Assembly: GCA_024036415.1 (NCBI GenBank)
Contig: JAMWET010005518.1
Coordinates: 52,005-116,004, forward strand
DNA: 64,000 nt
Source of the DNA: Prochilodus magdalenae
Lineage: Eukaryota; Chordata; Actinopteri; Characiformes; Prochilodontidae
Direction of reading: 5' to 3'
In this document: positions 1 to 11,734 of the stretch, piece by piece
How positions within the stretch are numbered: position 1 is the first letter of the stretch
Layout: every line of letters starts with the position of its first letter
The notes under the pieces: model-generated
The model's database searches: none
What the model was told of the DNA's origin: nothing
The model's input: only the letters and a program-made list of their open reading frames with translations
Program-made: the position numbers and the translations under genes

Positions 1-339
1 GGTGTCAAATGTCAAATGTGCCTGGTGTAGGTTAATTTGATTGCAGCCTTTGGTGTTCAAACAGCAAAACTGCATTCTAGGGCAGCATTACTAAAAATAT
101 ATATTCTAACTGATATCGCCATTAAGTGTGATATGATGCTTTGGCATCATGATGTATCTTCACTGCGCCTTGTTGCAGCCCTATTTATTTCATTTTATTT
201 TTTGATGGTTGATTTATTTTTGGTTGGTTTCCTTTATACATGCTGAGGTTTCTTTGCTAAGTGATCAGGCTATAATTAGGCTAGTTAACTGCTATAACAG
301 ACTAGGCAGTATCTAATTGTTTGGGTGACATGATAACAG
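1..339. other. TSC1: TSC1 intron sequence at the left edge
   Basis: AT-rich sequence with no reading frame resembling hamartin. It should be the intron before the first TSC1 exon in the window. The polypyrimidine tract before the proposed acceptor is weak. Nothing else is recognisable here. Confidence 0.5.
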
Positions 340-502
340 GGTCTCGAGGTGATGTCCTCAGGGATGAAGGAGGTCTTCTGGAGTCCTTCCTCTGTCTGTG
401 GGATGAGTACCCCTCCCAGTTCTAGAGGAATGTCCCCCACCACCGTCTCCGATCTCTCACACAGTGCCTCGCACCTCTCGGGACGGGTGCCCAGCACACC
501 AG
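340..502 (+). CDS. TSC1: TSC1 window exon 1
   Basis: Open in the frame that gives [10 protein letters not shown], as in human hamartin's Ser/Pro-rich region. The donor CCAG/GTCAGA leaves phase 1. The acceptor after AACAG at 338-339 is poorly supported: an in-frame stop lies just upstream, so the exon cannot begin more than a codon or two earlier, but it could begin later, for example after CTCAG near 359. Confidence 0.6.
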
Positions 503-3500
503 GTCAGAGCAGAAATGGTATTTTGTGATTGTTTGTGCTTCTTCAGTATAAAACGCCAAAGATTAACCAGTGCATGGCTTATATTCTTGGCTGTCAGTGC
601 TTATGTGTCCTGTGGCTATGTTCGCTGGAGCCTTACGCAGAGTAATATGTCTTCCACAGTGGATGGAAAGTGGACTCCATCTGCCTCCACACCCTCAGGG
701 TCCTCCCCTCTCCCTTCACTCTCCGAAGAGCTTGAGCACACTGTCCAAATCACCAGCACTACACATCCTCCTGCTAAGGTATGAGATTACAATGAGTGAA
801 TAAAGCTGTGTTAATCCAGAGATACTTGGCAGAATCTACATTTTCATGTTTGTTCTTTTATACTTTACTGTTGCTTGATTACGGAACTTGCCCGGGCAAA
901 CCAGGAGCCAGTCAAAGAGCAGAAAAAAGGCACACCCTCGAATATCATCAGCAAAGGTATGCAGCAGCTTTAGTTTTAGCTAGCTGTCCTTTTCTTTTTA
1001 TTTGGTCCAGCTTTATGGTTTGGTATTGCAAACCTACCAACTTGACTGTTACAAAAAACATTAATTTTGTATATAACACACCTGATTTCTAGTTAGTAAA
1101 ATTAGTAGCTCTGGAAACTGACAAAATCGAACAGTTAACTGCTTTGCATGAAGTCATTTAGAAGAACCTAATAAACCATCATCTGTTACAGTGATTTCAA
1201 CCCTGGTCATTAAGGCCCACTGTCCTGCATATTTTGTGCTTTTCCTTCTTCAACAGACCCACTTCAACCCATTAATGGGCTGTTAATTAGCTGTTTAGGT
1301 GGATCAGGTGTACGGCAGCAGGGAACAGAATAAAAAGTGCAGGGTAGTGGACCAGGACCAGGTGCAGAGAAGCACTGTTATTTTCTAGTTTCTTATTAAT
1401 GAAGTCACATGATTACAGTATGCGTTATCAGTGTTATGATTGACTGTAGGTTTATGTAGGTTTTGTCATGTGAAACCAGCCTAACAGAGAGTGTTGCTGT
1501 TCTCAGGGGATGGTTTGTGTCCCATTACATTGATGGAGCTGTCAGACTTTGTGAAGAGAACAGAGAGAGAGCGAGACGAAGGTAAGGGTGGAATAACTAC
1601 AGAATGGGTGATAATTCAAGAATCCTTTACTCTTTCCCAAAGTGATCTTTATGATGGAGAACATGTAATTTTGTGTTGCTTCCTTTCATTTTAAAAGCCG
1701 TCTTTAAATGCCCATTTGAGTATTCAGTGTGTGACAAATGGCTGTGAATAATAGACAGAAAAGTTTTTTTTTTCTTTTTTCCCCCAATTGAAATAGATAA
1801 CCAGTTGATTATAGTTGTGGTACAATTATTGAAGGGCTATTGTTGCCCTATATGATCAAAAAGCCCACCACAATTAGTCACCTGGGACTGAAACGTACCT
1901 AATAGCGCATAATACTTACAATAGCATGAATAGCAGCTGTGATTCAATTTGGCATGGACTGGACATGATGTAGGCAACATCAATATTCTGCCGCTCCTGC
2001 ATCAAAGAATTGTGCAGTTGGGCCAGCATTTGTGGTTGCCTTTTCTGGCGTTATGCTCGTTGTTCCAGGTAATCCCACAGATTTCCAAGAGGCTTCAAAT
2101 CAGGATTTTGTCCAGATGTGTGAATGCTCCTGAATGTTCATTATGACAGTCAGTCACATGTGCAGCCCTGTCAACATGAGAATAGTCATCTTGGAATACA
2201 GGGACAGGAGTGTTGTATTCCTCAGTAAGATGATGGGCGAAACCTGATGGTCTGACAGCTAGGTGTAGGCCTTTTGGTTCAAATTTCTGCTCTTCTCATT
2301 TTCACATAATAAACCCTCCCATGATCACTGCAGAGGTGACTATTTTTTGACCATTGAGCTTGTAGTGTAGATGGTGAAAAGTTTGATTGTTGTTAGCCCT
2401 GCTTTCTACTAATCATGTTGTTTGTTGCTGACCATTTTTGCCCTTCAGATGCCATCACAGAAGCAGAGTTGCAGACACTAACCCATGGCAGTGTGGACCC
2501 ACTGCCCACACCAGGACTGGACTCCTCCTTCTCCAATGCTGCTGATGTTCACCCCCCCTTGAATCCCAGTCTTGACCCTCTACCCTGTAATCTGGCTTCC
2601 ACACCAGATAGAACCCCAAATGCTGCTCAAGCAGTGGATCAGCATCCTCCCACATCTTTCTGGCCCTGTTTCACACCTATTGAGAACTCCTTCAGCCCCT
2701 GTGCTGCTGAGGACACCTCGGTGGAGCTCTCTAAGGGGTCCTGTCCCTACGAGCCACTGTTTGACCTGGCCCTGCCTAGGTTAGCCTCTCTGTTTGTGGA
2801 GAAGAGGACAACAGAGGCTCAGCAGAAGGCTGGAGGACAGCAGGAGCACAGAGAAGAGCTGGAAGGAGAGGATCTGTCTGCCACATCTCCTCTGGAAGTT
2901 CTGGATCGCCTCATCCAGCAAGGCCATGACCTCCATGAGAAAGTGTTGAAGAGGTGCGAGTTGCATGTCCGTGAGAGGAATTCACAAAAGATGTGTTAAT
3001 GAAGAAGATATTTAGATTTTTCCTACCCCCTAAATTAGGGCTATGTAGATCTTTTGAATAAACAAAAATTAAAGTTGTACTTTTTAAATAAATTAATTCA
3101 CTACTGTAATATTATTCTAGGGACAGAGACCAAACGTTCTACATGTGCTGTTTTTCAGATCTCCTTCTTTGTCAAGCCAGTCATCTGAGGGACACTCAGG
3201 AGGTAAACATCATAGCACTAAAGGAAAAGGTATTTAGTAATCTAATACACAGACTCTACACTTTGTCAAGAAGATTCTATTCTCCATCCTGTCCTTTGGG
3301 TCCTTTCCTGACTCTCTGTCTGTATCCTTTTCTATTTCTATATATTTGTCTGTCTAGCTTCAAAAATGATAATAATGACATTCTGTTTTTTCCTGATCTT
3401 CTTGTTTTGTATTTGTCTATTTTTAAATTGTTTAATGTAATCAGTTTCTATCTGTTTAGCAAATGTATGAGTCTCAGAAAGCCAGTTGTTGTAGCTTTAG

Positions 3501-6500
3501 GATTGTACTGCCATTCAGCTTTGACTGTGGAAATAAGGTGATTCTCTATCTATAATAGTGGCATAAATGTAGCATATTTGAACAATGCAGCCCTTATAAA
3601 GAGCAATAATGGCATTGGGTTGGATTTTAAAATAGCTGAGATCAGTCAATTGAAATGCTTATATAACAGATCAGTACTTTCTGTGGTGCTAAGGCTGATG
3701 TATAATTTGCAGGTGTAAGCCCAGGAGCTCCAGATGAATTAGCATTGCTGCGCAGTCAAATGCTGCTACTGCACAACCAACTGCTTTATGAAAGGCACAA
3801 GAGAGAACAACATGCACTGCGCAATCGCCGCCTCCTTCGCCGTGTCATAAACGCCACTGCATTGGAGGAGCAGAACAATTCCATGGTAAAGAATCTCAGT
3901 TTTACGGAAATAAAAAGGTCCTAAGATTCATCAACTAATTCACTGTTAACCACTGTATAAGAGTTATGGCTATTTTTTTTAAAAATCACTTGCTGTATTG
4001 AAATAAGAACACATTGTGAGCAAACAGCATCTTATAAAATATCTTTGTTAAAGGGTGGCACAAGATTCTTCTCATCTTAAATTCTTAATTCTTAACTTTT
4101 GTCTACTGAAAATGTTTCACTTCTCCCGTAATAGCCTACAACCTGCATTTAACCATATACATATACTTGTTTTTTTTACTTCTGTAAGTATGTATATGTA
4201 GAAGACAATACAAAACCAAAAATAAGTCAAATACCTTAAAGTATTTGTATGTATCTCGAGACTTGGCTTCTATATTTATATTTTCTTTTGGTCAATAAAC
4301 ATGTCTGTATATATGTCTCCTGTTTGTGTACATCTGATTAAGCAATGTATGTGTATCTTTTGTGTTTGTGATACAGAAGGCCCAGCTGAGACTGCAGGAA
4401 GTGGAGATACAGGCTCTGCGGGTGAGTCTGCAGGAAGACCGGCAGCGCTCAAAGAGTCTTCAACGGGATAGTGAGGCGCTTGTGCAGCAGCTCCAAAGGC
4501 AGCTTCAGCAGCTCCAGCAGGAGAGGATCAACTACCACACCAAGACTCAGGAACTGCAGGTCAGTCCCTGACACAAGAACAAACAACAAATAGTAAAGAC
4601 CTAGAAGTGATCACTTTGTAGATACAGATCATTGGGCCTGCCTAGACTTTACTGTTTGGAGGGTTGACGGTTTGATTAATTGAGCAAGGCACCTAACCCC
4701 CAACTGCTGCTCGGGCACTGTGGTTAGGGTTGTCCACCACTTCAAACAAGTGTGCTTGCTGCCCCCTACTGTGTGTGTGTGTGTGCGCGAATAGGTTAAA
4801 TGCAGAAGACCTCTGTGTGTAAAAACACAAATGGCACAAAATGGCCCTAAACTCTCTAATCAGAGAATGATTGCCCTCATCTAAATTTCATTTCGTTTAA
4901 ATGTTAAAGTGTTCCCCCTTACTCCATATGTAGTCTTTGAGGCAAGTCTGTGTGAGATTACTAAGCAGGTTAGTGTGGTTTTCAGGTATTTGGCATTAAT
5001 TTTTCATAGTGCCTATTTGTAGGATTGCTGACTGCTTTAGTCTTGTAGTTCCAGTGTAAACTAAAGATCACTGAAATGTAAAAAACTTTAGAAATGAAAG
5101 ATTTTTGTGATTTTGCATTAAAAACAATACAGCTGAATTAAAAGTACAGTTAAGATTCTTTAGTGCTGCCTGTGGCTTGTTTTTAAAGCTTAAAAGTGAC
5201 ACCGCTGTTCCTTTTCTGTTTGATCAGAATGACTTGCAGGAGAGCCAGAAAAGAATGGGCGAGATGGAGGCGGAGCTGCAGAGAGCCAATAACAAACTGT
5301 GCAATACAGAACACCTGCTCAGCCAGCTGTCAATCAAGGTTAACCGAAGTTTGGGACTACTGTCTCCAAAATGAACTAAATTATCAGAGTGCATGAATAA
5401 GAATTTACATGTGTTGGTGTAATCACTTCTCTGCAGTGTGATTCATTTCGCTTGTCTTATGTACACCTAAGCTCAACAACAGTGAAAGTATGGAGCAACA
5501 GATGGCCTTCTTGAACAAACAGCTGGTACTGCTAGGAGAAGCCAACAAACTCTGTGTGGAGGAAATTCAGCGCTTAGGACCTGAGGCAGATAAGGTAAAT
5601 ATGGAGCCTTTCTCATGTGAGACAAGCACAACTTAACAGCATACGTTCCCACAATCTGTTGTCAACAGGTTAGGAGGTTTGCCTTAGAGGTTTTCAGAGG
5701 TCACTTCATGCAAGCCTGAATTGAGTCTGGGTTGGAGTCTGGAGTCTGGAGTCTTTTCTTGAGTCTCCAAAGTACAAAAGTCTCTTAGGCTCCATATGCT
5801 GCAAATGCGATGAAAGAAATAAAGCAAAGGAACCTGAAATGATGAATATTCTGTATTGAGTGATGCCTAGTTGTGGTGTTGTTCAGTTTATGGTAGTTTA
5901 TGATAGATTCTGATAGATTAGCTAATAGCTTCAGCTATAATGGCTAATATGTTAGGTGGCATACGTGCTATTTAATGCACATGCAAGCCAACTATTGTGT
6001 ATATCCTTGCATTTACTTCAGATTGCACTTTGTCCTGCTTATCAAAGGCTCTTATTCCATGAGTTCATCAGTATGATGGTGGTGATGATGATGAAGAAAA
6101 GCTTTTAAGCCTTAATATTGTCTGTAATGTGTGTTGGGATATGGGTTTCTCCCTGCTTTAGCATATTATATATGACTAATTTGCTCTGAAATGTATGTTT
6201 ATGTGGTATTAGGAGCAGAAGATGCTGCAGGCGTGTTCTGTGCGAGAGGTGGAAAGGCTGCGACAGAGCGCTGTGCAGCAGAGCCAGAGGCTGGAGGCGG
6301 CTCAGCAACGCATCACAGACCTGGAAGCCCAGCTCACCAAGAAGGAACACCTTATTCTGGAGCAGAAGAAACTGCTGGAAAATGTCAAAGCCCAGACCAA
6401 GTACATGCTTCTTTCTTAACAGATCATCCATCATGGTTTTGAGTGGCTGTGTTTTGTTTTTGGATATTGTGAAGCTTGATGGATGATTAACTATAGGGGC

Positions 6501-9060
6501 ACCACCTTTGCTTGAACTCGTGCTTAACTAGTGTTAAGATTGCTTCCTTCTATTTATAAAGGTGCAAATTCCGTTTGATGATTTGTGTTTTGTCCTGTAG
6601 GGGGCAGCTACAAGCTTCAGAGAACAGGTATCTTGCCCAAAAGCATGTGACTCAGGCACTGCAATCAGAACTGCTCCAGCTCTACAGCCAGCTAGAGATC
6701 AACAGTCTTTCCAACAGCACACCAGCAGGGGGCACTGCTGAGCCCAGTACCCCTTCAAACAAGAGGTGAGTTAGACAGAACATGTGTCTTTCTGATTCAT
6801 GTTTTTTTAGATAACTGATAACAAAGGAATGTAATTGTTTTAATATGATACGGGCTTTATATCATGGTGTTTGTGGCTACTTAAAGTCCCATAGATGTAT
6901 TGAGGTGATCCAAATTCGAAATGCTGTTCATATTTGTTTCTTATTTGTCTGCAAATCCTTCAGTCAACTGATAGAATTGTTTGTATTTTTGCATAAAACA
7001 GATTCAGATTTTCAGTTCTAAAAGTAAAGCGAACCCAGTTTACAAATGAGACAAAAATATTATGCTTAAATTTATTTGTCGAGGGTACAATGGTCCAATA
7101 TTTTATACCTGTGACTTGCTACAGTATGTCTACTAGAATAAGTAGTTCATTTGCAGGTGAAATTAGAGTTGGGTGTTTTTAGTCACCCTGTTATATTTTA
7201 AGAACAGGAATTTATTAAATGTATTCATTTATCAAATCTTCGTAACACGTTATTGAAAGCGTATCGTGGTATAAACAAAGGAGATTTCTAAGGACCTTGA
7301 GTTGATGATGATCAGGGTCAAAACATACTTTTGACATGTAGTGTCATGTAGGGTCAGACATACTGTGCAAATTAGGGAAATTCACTGAACGAACAATGAA
7401 TTCTAATTTATACCCGCCAGTTCTAAAGGAAAATGTCTGGATATCTGACCTGAACTAAATTTCAAGAGAATGTGGGTAACGTAGCATGACAAAAACACCA
7501 AACTCAAAAGAACCGTTAAAGAAGAATAAAAGAATGTTTTGGAATTAATGTTTTGGACGTCAAAATCCTGACCATAACGGTATAGAATTCTTATGGAAGA
7601 ATCGAGCCGTTAATGTAAGGAAACCCACCTACATGCCTTTGTTGATTACTAATAGGAATACCTGTTTATTGTCATTGTACAAGATGAAAGCTGTACAAGG
7701 TGGTCCACCAGATACTGCAGACAAAGGTTCACGTAATATTTTGGTCACTTTATCTACTTTAAAATTTTATTTTATATTAGGTCATGTTGTCATAGGACAT
7801 GCAGAAATATCTAAAATTCTAAACAGTTCACATACTGTTTCAAGCACCACTGTTTGACCCTATTTTGTTGATTCTGTTGGTCTTAAATTGCATTCCAGCA
7901 GGTATGAAAAGGGGCTTTACCATTTTTAAGGAGTTTTAAACCTGTATATTAGGGTTGTGATGATACTGTGGTCATGTGATGCCAACCATGGAGTTCAGCT
8001 CATTACATTTGAAATTTGAATACATTTTAAAAAACAGGTCTAAAACATATTTATATTTTTTTCAGTGTTAGTTATTGAGGACAAATAAATGTGACAGATA
8101 ATAGCAGCATATAAAGGACAAGTGTCTCAGGTCTCCACATCATCGCCTTTTTTTAAAGATTTAGTTCTTCAGCACTCATCTTTAAGAAAATTAAGATTCA
8201 ATATCTGGGGCAGGGGTGGGGCTATGGAGTGCTCTGACACATTCTAACAGTATATTGGCAGTCACATTTTACAACACTACATGGGAGGCTCACTTAAGAC
8301 AAGTCCCTGCTTTGATCTTGCCCTTCGGATCTGCTGGATTATGTATGTAATCCTATGACTGGCTATGGAGTGATGATGAAACGTGTACAAGACATGGCCA
8401 CCAAACTTCAGTCTGTGTATACTGGTCTGTTATGATAGAAGATAGATGATAGCTGTGTGAGTGGGACAGAATGAACACATATGCCATCTTCTCTAGGACA
8501 GTCTACATTGCTGAACCTTTTTGAGACTGTAATAAATGCGTTGGTTTATGAAGATCTTCATTTGTTTGCATTTCAGCCCAAATGGCAATAATGCAGGGCC
8601 TTCCACACCAGCGCAAATGTCTGAGCCAAGCAAGAGAGAGGAGAGTTCATACATGTGTTTCAATGGTGACCTCTCTCCTGGATCTCCAATATCCACTGCA
8701 CTGATCAACGGCAGTCAGGAAGAAGACCTGTCTGTCCTGTCCTGCAACTCCCCACTGGATGTTGGCTCCTATCCAAGTGCACAGAGCTTTCTGGGAATTC
8801 ATAACCAAGAGCTTTTGAATAAGAGAAAGAGCCGGTATGAGGAGGAGCCAGCACCCCTCACCAGCCTGTCCCACGGTCTGCAGGAACAAAGCTCAGAACC
8901 TACAGAAAAACCCCAACCTGGCCGGAGCACTGAGGGCATGTCGGCCCAGAGCCTGCCAGAACTGCCTGACCTCCAGCCCATGGATCGCCCCCGGGCCTAC
9001 AACGTCCAGAGACGGAGGCAGCAGGACCTTCGGATCATGGACTATAATGAGACGCATTAA
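340..9060 (+). CDS. TSC1: TSC1 (hamartin), 3' part: 13 exons, 794 codons
   Basis: Hamartin is the scaffold of the cytoplasmic and lysosomal TSC1-TSC2-TBC1D7 complex, which switches off Rheb and so mTORC1. Exons: 340-502, 660-778, 905-956, 1507-1581, 2449-2953, 3159-3202, 3713-3885, 4377-4559, 5228-5338, 5472-5594, 6213-6400, 6601-6765, 8577-9060. Joined, they keep one open frame (2385 nt with stop) and follow human hamartin in order: a Ser/Pro-rich middle (VCGMSTPP), a conserved block ([11 protein letters not shown]), the long coiled coil starting near [20 protein letters not shown] and running through heptad-rich exons 7-12, then a Ser-rich tail ending [12 protein letters not shown]. Human hamartin has four further residues after that motif. 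The N-terminal core domain is outside the window. The least certain boundaries are the first acceptor (340), the small third exon and the donor of exon 6. Gene identity is secure. Confidence 0.95.
660..778 (+). CDS. TSC1: TSC1 window exon 2
   Basis: Acceptor TTCCACAG/TGG and donor GCTAAG/GTATGA. It completes the Val codon split from the previous exon and encodes a Ser/Thr/Pro-rich stretch ending TTHPPAK, parallel to human ISLPQATVTPPRK. It exits in phase 0. Confidence 0.75.
905..956 (+). CDS. TSC1: TSC1 window exon 3 (small, less certain)
   Basis: Fifty-two bases between AACCAG and AAAG/GTATGC. It encodes a short Lys/Glu-rich peptide and exits in phase 1, which fits the next exon. Sequence match to human is weak in this variable region, so the call rests on frame and splice signals. 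Confidence 0.55.
1507..1581 (+). CDS. TSC1: TSC1 window exon 4
   Basis: Acceptor GTTCTCAG/GGGA, donor GAAG/GTAAGG. It encodes [19 protein letters not shown], which lines up with human VTLSDLPGFLGDLASEED. Phase 1 in and out. Confidence 0.8.
1840..2350 (-). mobile_element. Tc1-like transposase relic in TSC1 intron
   Basis: Read on the minus strand, this gives the C-terminal half of a Tc1-family DDE transposase. A PVPVFQDD segment (second catalytic Asp) is followed, with frame shifts, by [20 protein letters not shown], equivalent to the SPDLNPIENLWD block, and then a Q-rich end. In-frame stops and a lost catalytic Glu (PLGN for PIEN) show it is dead. The ends are approximate. Confidence 0.8.
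2449..2953 (+). CDS. TSC1: TSC1 window exon 5 (large Ser/Pro exon)
   Basis: Acceptor CCCTTCAG/ATGC. Encodes the acidic and Ser/Pro-rich segment, the conserved [11 protein letters not shown] block and [18 protein letters not shown], close to the human counterparts. The frame stays open to 2999, but the protein continues through donor GAAGAG/GTGCGA (phase 2). A Tc1-like relic sits in the intron just upstream. Confidence 0.85.
3159..3202 (+). CDS. TSC1: TSC1 window exon 6 (alternative donor)
   Basis: Acceptor TTTTTCAG/ATCT. Encodes a short Ser-rich peptide ([13 protein letters not shown]). The favoured donor is CAGGAG/GTAAAC at 3203. A second donor, AAAAG/GTATTT at 3230, is also in frame and would add nine residues. 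Confidence 0.7.
3713..3885 (+). CDS. TSC1: TSC1 window exon 7, start of coiled coil
   Basis: Acceptor TTTGCAG/GTG, donor CCATG/GTAAAG. Encodes [18 protein letters not shown] and the basic run [13 protein letters not shown], almost the same as human hamartin where the coiled coil begins. Confidence 0.92.
4377..4559 (+). CDS. TSC1: TSC1 window exon 8, coiled coil
   Basis: Sixty-one codons in phase 0. Starts [19 protein letters not shown] and is rich in Gln, Leu and Arg heptads, matching human KDQLKLQEKDIQMWKVSLQ. Acceptor GATACAG, donor CTGCAG/GTCAGT. Confidence 0.93.
4640..4850. repeat. SINE-like dispersed repeat in TSC1 intron
   Basis: The stretch around AGGCACCTAACCCCCAACTG, CTCGGGCACTG and a short TG run resembles a repeat I remember as common in fish genomes. 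I cannot place the family from sequence alone. Confidence 0.5.
5228..5338 (+). CDS. TSC1: TSC1 window exon 9, coiled coil
   Basis: Thirty-seven codons in phase 0. Contains [19 protein letters not shown], against human ELKKANNKVCHTELLLSQV. Acceptor TTTGATCAG, donor ATCAAG/GTTAAC. Confidence 0.93.
5472..5594 (+). CDS. TSC1: TSC1 window exon 10, coiled coil
   Basis: Forty-one codons in phase 0: [19 protein letters not shown], against human LSNSESVQQQMEFLNRQLL. Acceptor ACACCTAAG, donor GATAAG/GTAAAT. Confidence 0.92.
6213..6400 (+). CDS. TSC1: TSC1 window exon 11, coiled coil
   Basis: Encodes [20 protein letters not shown] and [19 protein letters not shown], the last part of the coiled coil (human LAKKDHLLLEQKKYLEDVK). 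Donor ACCAA/GTACAT, phase 2. The acceptor reads GGTATTAG. Confidence 0.92.
6601..6765 (+). CDS. TSC1: TSC1 window exon 12
   Basis: Starts [18 protein letters not shown] (human GQLQAAESRYEAQKRITQ), then [12 protein letters not shown], then a Ser/Thr/Pro stretch. Acceptor TCCTGTAG, donor AAGAG/GTGAGT. Confidence 0.93.
6766..8576 (+). other. TSC1: Last TSC1 intron (1.8 kb)
   Basis: AT-rich, with no exon-like frame, low-complexity run or recognisable transposon. Confidence 0.6.
8577..9060 (+). CDS. TSC1: TSC1 terminal coding exon
   Basis: Acceptor GCATTTCAG. Encodes the Ser-rich tail, a block near [20 protein letters not shown] (human SSKSFLGMKARELFRNKS) and the conserved end RIMDYNETH, then TAA. 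It is shorter than the human tail and lacks its long Ser/Gly tract and final HEHS. Confidence 0.95.
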
Positions 9061-11280
9061 AAGAAGACTCAAGGGGAGCTTGAAAGGTTGGGTTAGCAGG
9101 ATTACTGCTTTCAACACTAGACAGAGTGAGAAACAGATGTTTTGAACTCTGCAGCACTCTATTTTTAACTAAAGAGTGGCCTGCATTGTTTTAGCTAATT
9201 TTTAAAAGCTCTATTGTATTACAGAATGGCCAAAAAAGAAGACCTGTATATACTGAGGGCTTAAAACTACTATCAGTATGTTTTAGGAATGGATTTTGTT
9301 TTTGACTGTAGTTTACTGTAGTCTCATTTCTGCACTCCTCTCCTAGAGTGAACCTCTTCCATTAGAGCCTGTATGTAAACTGAAATAGGTAATGTTATGT
9401 CTTTTAGCTCCTGGAACATACTGATTGTGGCTTTAACCAGTCCACTCACTCTTCAACAGCCTTGGAACCACCACAGTATGAAATCGGAAACACTTTCTTG
9501 TTTTGAAATCCTTTTATTTTTTCAGGAATTTGGCTAACCCAAGGTTTATTGCTGGAACAGATTAACTGATTGGCATTTCAGCTACATTCTTATTTGAAAA
9601 CAACCTGTAGTGGTGGTTTTGTTGTGTTTGGATTACGTTTGGCCCTCACTGTATTTCTTAGCAAAATTATCGCATCAATTACCGTGTTTGCTTTTGTAAG
9701 TGTCCAATTGGATTTTGAGGCCCTTTCAAATTTGGCCAAGACACAAGGGTCTCTCTGAGTCATTGTTAGATGAAGTTCATGGAAATATCATTAGTTACCA
9801 AAAAACTTCTCTGACTCATAATTTGCTGCAGTAGCAGCAGTGCAGTTGCCCATTATCCCCTCCAAAATGAGCACTGTAAATAGTTGTGCATCATCAAATC
9901 AAGCCCGGTCTGATAAAGCTGAAAAAAAAAAAAGCAAACAGAAATAGCAGCTATGCTAGTTAGTTAGCGCAGAATGACACATTCATACATTGCGTTGCAA
10001 AGCTAGCTAGATGTGTATGATGTTGTAGCCTTGCTTTATGTGCTTTGCCCATAGAGGAAAAGATGAAGCAAGTGTAACAGATAGAGATTTTATTTTTATG
10101 AATTCAGTTTAATACTGGGATTGCAGAGCCCAGTCACCAGTGCAATACTTCTCTTCACATTACACTTCATGCCAGCTCAAAAGCATGAAAGATGAAGCCA
10201 CATAGGTGTTTTCGCTGCTTGGCAAGACACATCAAAGTCTTGCTCCACATGAGCTATGCTGCTGTTCAGTTCATCCTGCAAAGATGTAGTGCCTCACATT
10301 TGGCCCCTCCAGCCTCTTCAGTGAAAGATGTCTGGACCATTTGATTCTACAGTTATCACAGTTGGATAATGAGAAACCATCGCTGCTTGGAATGTGTGTG
10401 AAATGTGAATGTTCCATGGTAACAATGTACAGATAACAGCTACATCAAATACACTAAAACTCAATAGAATATCTTACACCTGAAATTTAAGCTCACATGT
10501 GAATGGATTAATGTCAGGAGTTTTTTTTTCATATTCCATTTCATTCTATCTCTGACGTATTGCAAATCCTTTAGGCAGAATAGCTTTCTAATTGTCTAAT
10601 TACAAGCATTTCTCCTTTAGCCAAATAAAGGCTATATATGATCTTGTTATTTAAGTCTATGGGCTGAATTGCCTAAGGAAAAAAGATCCAGTGCATAACT
10701 TCAGCTAAGAATGTAAAAACAGGTAGAAAAGAAAATGTGAAACGTTGCTTGAAGTAGCACAGCTTTAACCTGTAACTGAGAGTAATGCCTCAGATTCGCA
10801 ATGGCAAGGATGTTGTGGAAGTTCTCATGAACTGTTCAAGCCAAGTCTTGGACTTAAAGGATTTTCAGCGGTGCGTCGCTAGGATCATTTTGTTCAGGAA
10901 ACCAACCCTGAGTGCTCCCCATGAATGATCAAATATCTGCCAAGACTCATCATTGCACCTGCTCACAATTACAGATCTTGCAGCTTATATTTCATTTTAA
11001 TGAAATGTATCCATAAATGTTGTTACTGCTTGTTTTGCGAGCAAAAGCCCTCCCAGACATTTATGTGATTTATGTAGTTCACAAAATGCCTTAATAAGAA
11101 TAGGACATCTCTCCTCGCCCCAGAGGCCAAATTCCAATGGTTTTTACAACTATGGTACAATTTGACAATAATCTGGAGTGGAGTCAGATGTCCTCAGGGA
11201 CTCTGTTCAAAAAGTATTGATTATGAATACACACAGAGAAAAGGTATTCTTCTTGTTAAGCTATGATCAAGAAAAATAAA
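9061..11280 (+). other. TSC1: TSC1 3' UTR (probable) and flank
   Basis: No coding frame after the stop. The best late polyadenylation signal is AATAAA at 11275-11280, followed by a T-rich stretch. An earlier AATAAA lies near 10624. A 3' UTR of about 2.2 kb would be plausible, since mammalian TSC1 also has a long one. The true end is not determined. Confidence 0.45.
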
Positions 11281-11425
11281 AATATATGTTTTGCACATTT
11301 TGATGTCATTGTTTCCTTTCTTTCTAAATATTGCTTTAGTGAAAGATGAACACTTCTCAATTACCGTTACAGTCAAAGTTTAGATGCCCCTGGGCAAATT
11401 ACATACTTAGTTAAAGGTGTGATGT

Positions 11426-11429
<4 letters not shown>

Positions 11430-11457
<28 letters not shown>
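11430..11457. repeat. Poly(T) tract
   Basis: A run of about 27 T. The preceding AAAGTTTAGATGCCCCTGGG resembles the end of a Tc1-type element, so the tract may lie inside another decayed transposon. Confidence 0.7.
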
Positions 11458-11463
<6 letters not shown>

Positions 11464-11734
11464 TTCAAAAAAAAAAGTTAATTAACAATAGCAGGAGAAT
11501 GTGAAGAGAGTTTGACAGTATGTCAAGGCCTTAGTATGTATATCAAGCATTGAGTCGAATCAGTCCAACATGAGAGTATGAAAAAAAGTAAACTGCCCTA
11601 CTCCAGCGTATCCTAACCACTTGTCAGTCACGTTAAAGGTCCTGCTCCCAGTTAGGTAATTTAAGGACAGGTAGCCGATGAAAGCAAGAGTACGCACAAT
11701 GATGACTGAAGCTCTTGCTGAGCGAGCATTATAC

